From: Cytophagales bacterium
Lineage (GTDB): Bacteria; Bacteroidota; Bacteroidia; Cytophagales; Cyclobacteriaceae
Direction: 5' to 3'
Length of the DNA stretch: 64,000 bases
NCBI GenBank assembly: GCA_033344775.1
Contig: JAWPMT010000005.1
Coordinates: 2,029,501-2,093,500 of the forward strand
Shown here: positions 26,405 through 35,024 of the stretch, one piece after another
Layout: each line of letters starts with the position of its first letter
How positions within the stretch are numbered: position 1 is the first letter of the stretch
Notes under the pieces: model-generated
Databases searched by the model: none
What the model saw: the letters and a program-made list of their open reading frames with translations, nothing else
What the model was told of the DNA's origin: nothing
Position numbers and translations under genes: made by a program

Positions 26405-27334
26405 ATGAAACGCTTTAGGGTATACATCATTAACCTGATTGGCTTTAACAAAACAGAGGCCAACGCTACGATCATACTTCTTAGTATCGTCTTACTTGCC
26501 GGGATATTGCCCAGGAAATATTTCCGCATGTCGCACTCCACAACCTCTACCGAGCAACAAGACAAACAGTTGCTTAGCGATTGGCTTTTAGAAATTGATA
26601 ACAGCCTGAAAGCGAAAGATAGTTTTAAGAAACAGCAAAAAAATACTCCAATCTACGAGCCCTTCAAGTTCGATCCTAACCTCGCCTCCGACGCGGATTT
26701 GAAAAAACTCGGATTTAAACCATACCTCGCTTCGCGCATCGTTAACTATCGTAAAGCGGGCGGCAGCTTTAAATCGCCGGAAGAATTATTAAAAATTTTT
26801 GGGATGGACTCGGCATTGGTCCACAGACTGACGCCCTACATTGCTATTGCTCCTCCTGCGAAAAAAGAGAAAAACCTTTCGACCCCAATCGCCTCCGTAG
26901 AAAAGAAAAAAACAGAAAAGAACGCGCCAAAAATCTGGATGGATCTCAATTTGGCAACCAATGAAGAATTACAGGAAATAAGAGGCATTGGGCCTTTTTA
27001 TGCCAAAAACATCCTGGCGTATCGGAATGAATTGGGTGGGTTCTATTCATACTTACAACTTACTGAAGTCTATCGAATGAAACCGAACGTCATCGATCTG
27101 CTAAAAAAACACACCTATATCAGCGAGGCACCTACTCAGAATCTCCCCATCAATTCAGACTCCATGAAGCACCTGGCCAATCACCCGTACCTCAACTGGA
27201 ATCAGGCCAGGGTCATCGTAAATTACCGCAAACAGCATGGCACATTCACCGATGCGGAGGAGTTACTCAACATAAAGATCATCGACGATAGTCTTTATCA
27301 GAAAATATCTCCCTATATTTCTGTGGAACCATAG
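26405..27334 (+). CDS. Membrane-anchored helix-hairpin-helix protein
   Basis: A 309-residue protein with one N-terminal membrane helix (ATIILLSIVLLAGIL) followed by three ComEA-like helix-hairpin-helix units: around LGFKPYLASRIVNYRKAGGSFKS, IRGIGPFYAKNILAYRNELGGF and LNWNQARVIVNYRKQHGTF. Such units bind DNA non-specifically in competence proteins. The protein is longer than ComEA and has three units, common in Bacteroidota. A role in DNA uptake or DNA binding at the membrane is inferred, not shown. The helicase gene starts seven bases downstream. Confidence 0.85.
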   Translation: MKRFRVYIINLIGFNKTEANATIILLSIVLLAGILPRKYFRMSHSTTSTEQQDKQLLSDWLLEIDNSLKAKDSFKKQQKNTPIYEPFKFDPNLASDADLKKLGFKPYLASRIVNYRKAGGSFKSPEELLKIFGMDSALVHRLTPYIAIAPPAKKEKNLSTPIASVEKKKTEKNAPKIWMDLNLATNEELQEIRGIGPFYAKNILAYRNELGGFYSYLQLTEVYRMKPNVIDLLKKHTYISEAPTQNLPINSDSMKHLANHPYLNWNQARVIVNYRKQHGTFTDAEELLNIKIIDDSLYQKISPYISVEP

Positions 27335-27341
27335 TTGCTTC

Positions 27342-30300
27342 ATGCATCAAATTCTCCAATCCTACCTCAGACGCCTGACCAATCTCTCCGGGAGTAATAG
27401 ATCTTTACTGCTTCTAAGGCTGGTTTCCGAACAATGCATTGACCTTCATGATTACAATTTTGCCCTGAATGAACCCAGCTTCAACATCATTAAGCAACTC
27501 ATCGGGCATGACAGCACCATTGATCTGACGCAGGAAATAGATAGCAGAGACGCGGATGCGAATCGGTTGGGAAAAAAATTGAAGCGGCTGGAAAGAATTG
27601 ACAAGTTCATTTTCGAGGAGCGCGGAGCCAAAGACCTTTATGTAGGTTGGCCATTTGTTCGGGGAAAGTTTTCCGACGACACCCTGGTACGTGGGCCATT
27701 GCTTTTTTTTCCCATCGAATTGATCAATAAGAATAATCTATGGTCACTTAGGCTTAGAAAAGATGTCAACATCACTTTTAACAAGTCTTTTTTACTGGCC
27801 TATTCCTTTTTCAACCAAACGCCACTGGATGAAGAGTTGCTAGAGACCACATTCAATGATTTTGATCGGGACCCAACCGTTTTCAGAACCCAGCTGTATG
27901 AGCTATTGAAAAACAGCAACCTGGAGATCAATTTCAATCAGGACAATTTCATGGATGAGCTCAAGCCTTTCAAGGACTTTAAGCGAGCTGACTATGAATC
28001 ACAGGAAAAGACCGGAAGCCTCAAACTCTTCCCGGAGGCTGTGCTGGGAATTTTTCCTCAAGCAGGATCTTACCTTGTTCCTGATTACATCGATCTGATC
28101 GAAAATGATAAGATCAAAGACCTTGAAGACTTCTTTTTTCAGCGCCAAAGAGAAGACCTGGAAGACGAGGGTGACACCCGGTTTTCAGACCGTTTGTTAG
28201 AAGAAAACACCTTTACCCCTTTTGAGCTGGATGCTTATCAGGAAAGGGCACTCGGTTTGATCAAAAAAGGGAATTCCATGATCGTGCAGGGACCTCCGGG
28301 AACCGGAAAGTCCCAGTTGATCTCGAATCTAATCTGCGACTACATTGCCAGAGGCAAAAACATCTTGCTGGTCTGCCAGAAAAAGGCGGCTTTGGATGTC
28401 GTGTACGAGCGCCTTAAAAGTAAAGACCTGCACAACTCCATTGGCCTGGTCCATGACTTCAAGAATGACCGAAAGGACATTTTTCAGCAGATCGCAACTC
28501 AGATCGATCGAATTGACGAATACAAGCAAAAGAACAATGGCCTGGATGCCATTCAGCTGGAAAGATCCTTTCAGCAAGCCAGCCGAAAAATCGACCAAAG
28601 CGTTGAAGAGCTGGAGGAATTCAAAACCATGCTTTTTGATGTGTCAGAATGTGGAAAGTCAATCAAGGAGCTTTACCTCAGTTCTGATCCAACCACGCTG
28701 GCCATTCCGCTCAATCAGGAATATCGATCCTTCCATTATCATGATGTTGAGGCCTTCAAAAACAGATTGTCCCTATACTTGAAATATTACCGCGAATTTG
28801 AAGGTAAAAAGCACTTTTGGATCGGAGGAAAATCTTTTGCGCAGCACTCGGTAAGTGATCTGGTCAACATCAGGAATACCGTTACCGAGGTGGTAAGGTA
28901 TGCGGTAGAAATTGAGCAAAAGGCGCATGAGATCATTCACAAACCAGTTGATTTTGAATCTGCCCAACTACTGGCTGATAAGCCTGAAGAATTGGAACGC
29001 CTGATCTCGAATCTGGATAACGAACGTGCTTATCGGTATTTTCAGCACATTGTCACTGAAGCGCCAATTTCCAAGTCGGAATGGCTGGCCGAACAAGAAC
29101 GTCGCATGATGCAGTGTTTCAAAGGCTATGGGCCAGAAAATTCGCTAAAGGCAGCTGAACTAGGTAAATTTCAGCTAGCCCTGGAACACGCCATCAACGC
29201 GCAAAAAGGCGTCTTTAGCTGGCTACGCTGGAAGTTATTTTCCGCTGACAGGAATTTCATCAGACAGGTACTGCAAGCGAATGAGCTCAAAGCAAACCGG
29301 GAAGGGTTTCAGGTATTGCTCGACAAGATTGACAATCGGTTGAACTACGAGCATGTACTCTCAGAATTACAACAGACCAGATGGCTCAGTGATTTCCCTC
29401 AAAGTTTGAAGAAGACAGAGACGCAGAACTGGTTCTTCTATCAGAAACTGGCACTTAATACCTACGAGCTTTTGGATCAACTGCGACCATTGGAGTCGCT
29501 CATTCCATTTCACAAAAACGAACGCAAATCCCAACTGAGTACGCTGGCGCAGCTCCAGACATTGGTCAAAGAAATTCCCGTAAACCGAGCCCGTTGGGGT
29601 ACTTATCTATCAGACCAGCAAATTCGATCCCTCACGTTGAAAAAGGTATCAGTGAATGAAGTGGTTACTGCACTGAACAGGGATTTTGATAAGATCTATG
29701 ACTACCACGGTTTACGTGATGGATTCTCTCAGATAGAAATGAAGATCATCGAAGACCTGCTGGACGCTTCGAGTGAAGATCTGAATCCGGAAACGATCAT
29801 GGTACTGTTCAATAACAGCCTGGCACTGGCCTGGATTGACCACATCGAAACGAAGTATCCGATCCTGCGGTCTGTTTCCTCGCATCACCTGGAAACGCTT
29901 GAAAAAACCTTGAAAGATGCGGTAGAAGACAAAAAACAAGTCAGCTCCGACATCCTACTCCTGAAATCGCGCGAACGCACCTACGAAGACCTTGAATATA
30001 ATCGCCTCAACAATCTGGTCACCTACCGCGACCTGTACCATCAGGTGACCAAAAAGCGACGCATCTGGCCTATTCGGCGTGTCGTGACCAACTTCAGCGA
30101 AGAGCTATTCAAACTATTGCCTTGCTGGATGGCTTCTCCGGAATCCGCTTCCGCCATATTCCCGATGCAGGAAATGTTTGATTTGGTGATTTTCGATGAA
30201 GCTTCTCAGTGTTTTGCAGAAAAGGCCGTTCCGGCGCTGTATCGTGGCAAGCAGGTAGTCATTGCCGGTGATAGCAAACAGTTGAAACCCTTCGATATGT

Positions 30301-31364
30301 ATCGGGTCCGTTGGGAAGAGGAAAATGCGGACGATGTGCCGGAATTGGAAATTGATTCGCTGCTGGACCTTGCCCAACAGTTTTTACCTGACACCAGCCT
30401 TGCTGGCCATTACCGCAGCCAATCGCTGGAGCTGATCGACTTCTCTAATCAGCATTTCTATGACGGCAGGTTACACATGCTCCCAGCTTTTGAAGCTCTG
30501 AATCAGGCCGAACCAGCCATCTCTTACATGAAAGTTGAGGAGGGGATTTGGGAAAACAACATCAATGAAGCGGAGGCTCTGGAAGTGGTCAACATGATTT
30601 TTTCTATTCAGGAAAATGATCCGAAGCTATCTATTGGTGTGGTAACTTTCAATGCCCGTCAACAAAGTCATATTCTCGACCTCCTTGAGACCCGAGCCAT
30701 AGCACTGGAAAAATCGTTGCCTGACAATCTGATCGTGAAAAACATCGAAAACATCCAGGGCGATGAACGGGATGTGATCATTTTCAGCACGGCCTACGCG
30801 CCTGACAAAAAGGGGAAACTGCAAATGCGGTTTGGTCCATTGAATCAACAAGGAGGAGAAAATCGATTGAACGTTGCTGTCACCAGAGCACGAATAAAGA
30901 TCTATGTCATATCCAGTATTCTTCCTGTACAAATACGCGCCGAAGACACCAAGAATCCCGGACCTCTACTTTTCAAAAAATTCCTGGAGCATGCCTGGTC
31001 CGTCAGTAACAAGGATTGGCAACCTGGGGTGACGATGTTTGAACAACACGCTGATCGCTGGTATTTAAGAAATCGCCTACAGTTGCCCCAATTCCACGGC
31101 TTTCCTCAATTGGAATTACAAAAAACCTATCAATTTGCAGATCTCACCATTCAAAATGGCCCGGACAACAAAGGCATTGTCCTCACGGATGATGAGGTAT
31201 TCCATGACAGTCCATCGGTGAAGGATGCCTTCGTTTACTTCCCCAATCTACTGGCCGATAAAAAATGGCCGTACTCCCGTATTTACTCTAGGGCCTTCTG
31301 GCTAGACCGGGACACCATTCAGGAACGCATGAAAATGTTTTTGAATCGGGTAGCGGAGGATTAG
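27342..31364 (+). CDS. DUF4011-type superfamily 1 (Upf1-like) helicase with possible nuclease tail
   Basis: A 1340-residue protein. The N-terminus resembles DUF4011 (RRLTNLSGSNRSLLLLRL). Walker A is GPPGTGKS at residues 317-324 (Lys323), Walker B is VIFDEASQ with Asp952-Glu953, motif III is VIAGDSKQLKP, and motifs V-VI are IENIQGDERDVIIFS and LNVAVTRAR. Between motifs Ia and II lies a long helical insertion of about 550 residues. The last 80 residues (GIVLTDDEVFH to IYSRAFWLD) recall the Vsr-like DUF559/MTES_1575 nuclease fold, but catalytic residues look degenerate. Relatives occur in defence islands; here the surroundings are housekeeping. Seven bases separate it from the HhH gene, so a joint DNA-related role is possible. 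Confidence 0.85.
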   Translation: MHQILQSYLRRLTNLSGSNRSLLLLRLVSEQCIDLHDYNFALNEPSFNIIKQLIGHDSTIDLTQEIDSRDADANRLGKKLKRLERIDKFIFEERGAKDLYVGWPFVRGKFSDDTLVRGPLLFFPIELINKNNLWSLRLRKDVNITFNKSFLLAYSFFNQTPLDEELLETTFNDFDRDPTVFRTQLYELLKNSNLEINFNQDNFMDELKPFKDFKRADYESQEKTGSLKLFPEAVLGIFPQAGSYLVPDYIDLIENDKIKDLEDFFFQRQREDLEDEGDTRFSDRLLEENTFTPFELDAYQERALGLIKKGNSMIVQGPPGTGKSQLISNLICDYIARGKNILLVCQKKAALDVVYERLKSKDLHNSIGLVHDFKNDRKDIFQQIATQIDRIDEYKQKNNGLDAIQLERSFQQASRKIDQSVEELEEFKTMLFDVSECGKSIKELYLSSDPTTLAIPLNQEYRSFHYHDVEAFKNRLSLYLKYYREFEGKKHFWIGGKSFAQHSVSDLVNIRNTVTEVVRYAVEIEQKAHEIIHKPVDFESAQLLADKPEELERLISNLDNERAYRYFQHIVTEAPISKSEWLAEQERRMMQCFKGYGPENSLKAAELGKFQLALEHAINAQKGVFSWLRWKLFSADRNFIRQVLQANELKANREGFQVLLDKIDNRLNYEHVLSELQQTRWLSDFPQSLKKTETQNWFFYQKLALNTYELLDQLRPLESLIPFHKNERKSQLSTLAQLQTLVKEIPVNRARWGTYLSDQQIRSLTLKKVSVNEVVTALNRDFDKIYDYHGLRDGFSQIEMKIIEDLLDASSEDLNPETIMVLFNNSLALAWIDHIETKYPILRSVSSHHLETLEKTLKDAVEDKKQVSSDILLLKSRERTYEDLEYNRLNNLVTYRDLYHQVTKKRRIWPIRRVVTNFSEELFKLLPCWMASPESASAIFPMQEMFDLVIFDEASQCFAEKAVPALYRGKQVVIAGDSKQLKPFDMYRVRWEEENADDVPELEIDSLLDLAQQFLPDTSLAGHYRSQSLELIDFSNQHFYDGRLHMLPAFEALNQAEPAISYMKVEEGIWENNINEAEALEVVNMIFSIQENDPKLSIGVVTFNARQQSHILDLLETRAIALEKSLPDNLIVKNIENIQGDERDVIIFSTAYAPDKKGKLQMRFGPLNQQGGENRLNVAVTRARIKIYVISSILPVQIRAEDTKNPGPLLFKKFLEHAWSVSNKDWQPGVTMFEQHADRWYLRNRLQLPQFHGFPQLELQKTYQFADLTIQNGPDNKGIVLTDDEVFHDSPSVKDAFVYFPNLLADKKWPYSRIYSRAFWLDRDTIQERMKMFLNRVAED

Positions 31365-31558
31365 TGACACCTTAATTTAGATAGAGAAGGTTCAATGATT
31401 AATTTCTGGATACAAGCTCAGGAGTGCTTGATCGTTTATGGTTATTAAAGTTTTTGGTTGAGTAAATGCTAGTAGGCGAGGCTTCAATTATCTCGGTAGG
31501 TTTTAAATCATCCTAAAAAATTGAATTGAGCCAACCTAATCCTTCACAAATTTCTTTA
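31365..31558. other. Gene-free stretch, nothing recognised
   Basis: Between the helicase stop and the hairpin cluster I see only short meaningless frames (for example 17 codons from 31394) and no hairpin with a T tract. Confidence 0.4.
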
Positions 31559-31561
31559 ACA

Positions 31562-31659
31562 TTCCCCCGCCTCCTGATTTATAAAAAGTGTCTCAGTCCC
31601 ACTTTCCAAAGGGGGTGCCTGAAAGGCGGGGGATTTTATCTATTCAATATAAAATCCCA
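31562..31659. repeat. MITE/REP-like palindromic element with nested hairpins
   Basis: CCCCCGCCT (31564-31572) pairs with AGGCGGGGG (31624-31632). Inside it CCCACTTT (31598-31605) faces AAAGGGGG (31608-31615) with one mismatch. The right edge shares bases with a second perfect 10-bp hairpin, GGGATTTTAT (31630-31639) / ATAAAATCCC (31649-31658). This GC-rich palindrome looks like a repeat element I remember from many Bacteroidota genomes. An 86-codon frame across it is not a gene. Confidence 0.6.
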
Positions 31660-31684
31660 GTTGCCAGTTTTATTACCAGGTAGG

Positions 31685-31707
31685 TGCCCTGAGTTTATCG
31701 AAGGGCA
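31685..31707. repeat. REP-like hairpin, family A, copy 2
   Basis: TGCCCT (31685-31690) pairs with AGGGCA (31702-31707). On the minus strand the 11-base loop reads TCGATAAACTC, matching 9 of 11 bases of the loop at 3808-3818. Confidence 0.65.
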
Positions 31708-31742
31708 AAAAAAAGAGCAATCCGATAAAAATCAGATTGCTC
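31708..31742 (-). terminator. Rho-independent terminator on the minus strand without an obvious gene
   Basis: GAGCAATC (31715-31722) and GATTGCTC (31735-31742) form a perfect 8-bp stem, extended by GAT/ATC inside. Read on the minus strand it is followed by eight T residues (complement of 31707-31714). It therefore terminates leftward transcription, yet no minus-strand protein gene lies to its right. Confidence 0.6.
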
Positions 31743-31800
31743 CCAAAACAACTAAAGGCTGTAGCCGAGCGGCTACAGTACTGTAAATATATGAAAATTT
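31715..31800 (-). ncRNA. Candidate small RNA (minus strand)
   Basis: Reading leftward from about 31800 there is a perfect 8-bp hairpin CTGTAGCC-GCTC-GGCTACAG (31759-31778), a single-stranded stretch, then the terminator at 31708-31742. This stem, linker and terminator layout is that of a bacterial sRNA. No family is recognised, the 5' end is a guess, and a repeat-derived origin is equally possible. Confidence 0.3.
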
Positions 31801-31916
31801 GACTTATTACGGGTCACGAATTAACATTTCATGTACAGTTTGCATCATTTTACGGATGTTTGTGTGGTAAAAAGTCCTTTCACAGAAGCGCAAAAACACC
31901 TAATAAACCTCACCAG

Positions 31917-32531
31917 ATGGCACTTTCCCTACAAATTTTAGCTAAAAACGGGCAAGGAGCCCGATGCAGATTTACCCAAAACGGATCGATTCTTTCCTTT
32001 CGGGAAGTTTTGAATCTTTGGCAATTTTCTGTGGAAGCAACCAAGAATTACGTGCAGCAAATCAAAAACCTGGGCTTTGATCAATGCTACTGGGAACACC
32101 CTGCCTTAACGCAGGCCACAATGGACTTTCCTTACGAATGCATGATCTTGAAAACAGAGCAGTTCACCAGACGCCAGGTGGACACAGAATCTTTTTCGGC
32201 TCATTTGCATCAGGAGAAATCGGTGGCAGTGTTTGATAACCTTGGTCGCAATGCTCGTTTGGTGGTCCCGACGTTAAAATCGGACAAGGAATATTACAAA
32301 CACTTTGGGATCTTTCTGAACGCTGCCCCTGAAAATCAAGTACTGGCAGTTTTACAAGCCGTAGGAGAAAGTGTGCTGGAAGAAGTAAATCGAGGTAAAT
32401 GCATATGGCTCTCTACTGCGGGATTGGGTGTCATCTGGCTACACATTCGACTCGATACTGTACCCAAATATTACAAAACAAAAACCTACAAATCCGCGTC
32501 GTTCCTAAGTCAATCGCATAATGCAGGGTGA
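31917..32531 (+). CDS. DUF6940-like protein of unknown function
   Basis: I use the ATG at 31917 (204 residues); an earlier in-frame ATG-like start at 31860 adds 19 residues with no support. The protein has no signal peptide. The C-terminal block GVIWLHIRLDTVPKYYKTKTYK resembles what I recall of DUF6940 proteins, which end with WLHVRLD-type motifs. DFPYECMIL and FGIFLNAAPENQVLAVLQAV are further recognisable stretches. The family has no known function. The gene stands alone between a repeat-rich gap and a secreted orphan. Confidence 0.65.
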   Translation: MALSLQILAKNGQGARCRFTQNGSILSFREVLNLWQFSVEATKNYVQQIKNLGFDQCYWEHPALTQATMDFPYECMILKTEQFTRRQVDTESFSAHLHQEKSVAVFDNLGRNARLVVPTLKSDKEYYKHFGIFLNAAPENQVLAVLQAVGESVLEEVNRGKCIWLSTAGLGVIWLHIRLDTVPKYYKTKTYKSASFLSQSHNAG

Positions 32532-32605
32532 GTACTCCAATTGTCTACTCCATTCGTTTTCGATTCTTGGGATTTTTCCAGACATTTGAATAGGACTTCA
32601 GTTCT

Positions 32606-33973
32606 ATGCTTCACCGACTTGCCATTTTATTGCTTACCTGCTTTTGCGGGGTAACTCTTGTCTTTGCCCAAGAAAAGGTTTTCGATATTCCTATTGAAAC
32701 CCCCAATAAGGAATTCTCTTCCCATTATGTTCAGGACCGAACCCTTAATCAATCTTACCTGCTTCGAGTGGCCTACGATGAAGTAGATGTTTTCGTACTG
32801 AATGATTCCATGAAAGTCCAGTTCAACAAGACTTTCAAAATCGGACTCAAAGAAGAAAAATTCTACCTTAACGAATTACTGGGTTTTACAGCTGAGAATG
32901 GCGTAATTCACGGCTATTATACGAATTACAATGTCACCATTCCCGGCTACTTGCAATTCAACATGCGTGCCCGCGGGGTAAAGCGAGGACAATTGCCCTT
33001 TGATTTGGACAAAAAGGATGAGTACTTATTCCACTTCATCAAAGATGGCGTCTTCTACATGGCGTCGGCCACCCGCAAAAGCAGCGTGATGAAGATCTAC
33101 AAGATCATGACCCCTAAAAATATCAAGAGGTACTTGTACCGCGTAGACGAATACCGCGACTTCCACGACATGTTCAAAGTCTTCAGTGATCCGAAACCTA
33201 TGGACGTTGCTGTTATTTACGAGGATGTTCCCTCTGACTTATCCCTGGCCACCAAGAAGATCAAGGCTTATGTTCGTGACGAAACTCTGGACGTGACTTT
33301 CGAAAGCAACCTGGGAACGGAATTGATCTCTTTTGATCTTGACAGTGCCATCTACACGGAAAAAGTGATCCCTTACGTAAAGTTGAAGAGCAAGGGATAC
33401 ACGAATAATTCGAATTCATTCATTCATGGAGATCTGCAATTTGTTGCCCGATCTTCTGGCAAGGAAGTATTCTTGTATGTCAAGGAAACAGATGACGCAA
33501 GAATCCTGTTTGAAAATCGCTTCACTGCTGAAATGAAAGAAATCCCATTTACCAACGAGTTACCAAGTGGTGAGACCATTTTTACCAGTTCCAGCTTCTA
33601 TAGAAATACACCACGGGATTTTCTACGCGTGTTGGCCAATCGCAATGTCGGGATTGTAGCAACGGACATGGGAGACCATTACCTGCTTACCCTGGGCAAT
33701 TATGAAGAGTTGAAACAACCATTATCCAACCCCTACAGCAGTAAATTATCCGGACGTCAACCAGGCACATCTTCTTACATCCAAACCAAGCTTTCAAAGG
33801 ATTTTGAATGGATGGATGATACGATCAAAAAAATCGAAGAAAATTCATTTGATGACTGGTTTGACGAAAAAGACATCAAAGCAAGATATGTTTACGCCTT
33901 CGAACATGCAGGCGAAAAATATGTCAGTTTCCTGGACCGAAAGAAAAAGACTTACAACCTATACGTTTATTAA
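32606..33973 (+). CDS. Secreted protein of unknown function
   Basis: A 455-residue protein with a clear signal peptide (MLHRLAILLLTCFCGVTLVFAQ). The rest is predicted beta-rich with repeated hydrophobic/aromatic strands and many charged residues (YNVTIPGYLQFNMRARGVK; YRVDEYRDFHDMFKVF). No sorting domain, lipobox or known family is visible. Its 3' end overlaps the start of the metal-chelate binding lipoprotein gene by about 50 bases in another frame, so the two are probably cotranscribed and it may belong with that transport system. Confidence 0.75.
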   Translation: MLHRLAILLLTCFCGVTLVFAQEKVFDIPIETPNKEFSSHYVQDRTLNQSYLLRVAYDEVDVFVLNDSMKVQFNKTFKIGLKEEKFYLNELLGFTAENGVIHGYYTNYNVTIPGYLQFNMRARGVKRGQLPFDLDKKDEYLFHFIKDGVFYMASATRKSSVMKIYKIMTPKNIKRYLYRVDEYRDFHDMFKVFSDPKPMDVAVIYEDVPSDLSLATKKIKAYVRDETLDVTFESNLGTELISFDLDSAIYTEKVIPYVKLKSKGYTNNSNSFIHGDLQFVARSSGKEVFLYVKETDDARILFENRFTAEMKEIPFTNELPSGETIFTSSSFYRNTPRDFLRVLANRNVGIVATDMGDHYLLTLGNYEELKQPLSNPYSSKLSGRQPGTSSYIQTKLSKDFEWMDDTIKKIEENSFDDWFDEKDIKARYVYAFEHAGEKYVSFLDRKKKTYNLYVY

Positions 33974-35024
33974 GGCAACTGGCCTTTTTATAGCAATTCT
34001 TTGCTTCATTAGTTGTTCCAGTACTGAAAAGAAGACCGTTGCGCAGATCACCGAGTTGGACTATGCCACGCAATTACAAATTACTGAAAGTACAATTACC
34101 GTACAAGAGGCATGGCCGGGAGCATCACCAAAACAATACAACATTCCGAACAAAACACCAGAGCGCATCATTTGTACCTCAACGTCGCATTTATATTGCC
34201 TGGAATTATTGGGTCTGGAAAATAAGCTGGTCGGTTTTCCGAATGTGAAGTACATCTCCTCATCCAAGATCCGTGAACAGGTGGAAAAAGGAGAAGTTTC
34301 AGACGTTGGGAAAGACGGAAACCTCAATTTGGAATTGATCATTGGGCTTCAGCCTGATCTTGTGATCGGATTCGACGCTATTGGAAACTCTGATGACCTC
34401 CAGCGAATATCAGCCGCTGGTATTCCCGTCATTCTGAATGCGGACTTCATGGAAACTTCCGCTTTAGGAAAAGCAGAATGGATCAAGTTCTTCGGGGTGC
34501 TCGTAGGCGAAAGTACCCTCGCAGATTCGATATTTGGCCAAATCGAACAGGACTATCAGGCCTTACAGGCATTGACTAAAAATGTCGCCAATCGCCCAAC
34601 CATACTTAGTGGAAATGTTTATGGTGATACCTGGTTTTTACCCGGAGGCCAAAATAATATGGCGAAGTTTTTTGAAGATGCCGGTGGTAGCTACACCTGG
34701 TCCGAAGACAGCACTACCAGCTGGCTGGAGTTGAGCTTTGAAAGTGTCTTTGAAAAAGCCCGGGAAGCCGATCTCTGGATTGGCATGGGGTCGTTCTCTT
34801 CTCTGGAAGAAATCGCTACACAAGATGCCAGATACATAGATTTTACAGCCTATCAAAAAGGCAAGGCTTTCAACTACAATAATCGGCAGATTCCCGATGG
34901 AGGCAATGATTTCTTCGAGTCCGGCTACATGCGACCCGATCTGGTATTAGCGGACCTGATTCACATCATTCACCCCGAATTACTGCCTGATCACGAGCTT
35001 TACTATTTTCGTAAGCTCCCATGA
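33921..35024 (+). CDS. Iron-chelate/corrinoid ABC transporter substrate-binding lipoprotein
   Basis: A periplasmic binding protein of the FecB/BtuF (TroA-like) class. I choose the ATG at 33921 (367 residues), inside the previous gene, because it gives a signal peptide with lipobox FISC and acceptor Cys32; no start codon exists between the previous stop and the hydrophobic core. Family features are PERIICTSTSHLYCLELLGLENKLVGFPN and LQPDLVIGFD in the first lobe and YMRPDLVLADLIHIIHPE at the end. It is followed by permease and ATPase with ATGA overlaps. The ligand (siderophore, heme or cobalamin) cannot be told. Confidence 0.85.
   Translation: MSVSWTERKRLTTYTFIKATGLFIAILCFISCSSTEKKTVAQITELDYATQLQITESTITVQEAWPGASPKQYNIPNKTPERIICTSTSHLYCLELLGLENKLVGFPNVKYISSSKIREQVEKGEVSDVGKDGNLNLELIIGLQPDLVIGFDAIGNSDDLQRISAAGIPVILNADFMETSALGKAEWIKFFGVLVGESTLADSIFGQIEQDYQALQALTKNVANRPTILSGNVYGDTWFLPGGQNNMAKFFEDAGGSYTWSEDSTTSWLELSFESVFEKAREADLWIGMGSFSSLEEIATQDARYIDFTAYQKGKAFNYNNRQIPDGGNDFFESGYMRPDLVLADLIHIIHPELLPDHELYYFRKLP

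Noticed and set aside
31526-31786. 86-codon open frame after the helicase gene
   Set aside because: It is made entirely of hairpin repeats; the translation has no protein-like pattern.
32532-32605. Riboswitch (for example cobalamin) ahead of the importer region
   Set aside because: The gap is only 74 bases and shows no stable stem pattern or known box.
33804-33920. Extended N-terminus of the binding lipoprotein
   Set aside because: This part overlaps the upstream gene and would place a long charged segment before the signal peptide; the ATG at 33921 is the better start.
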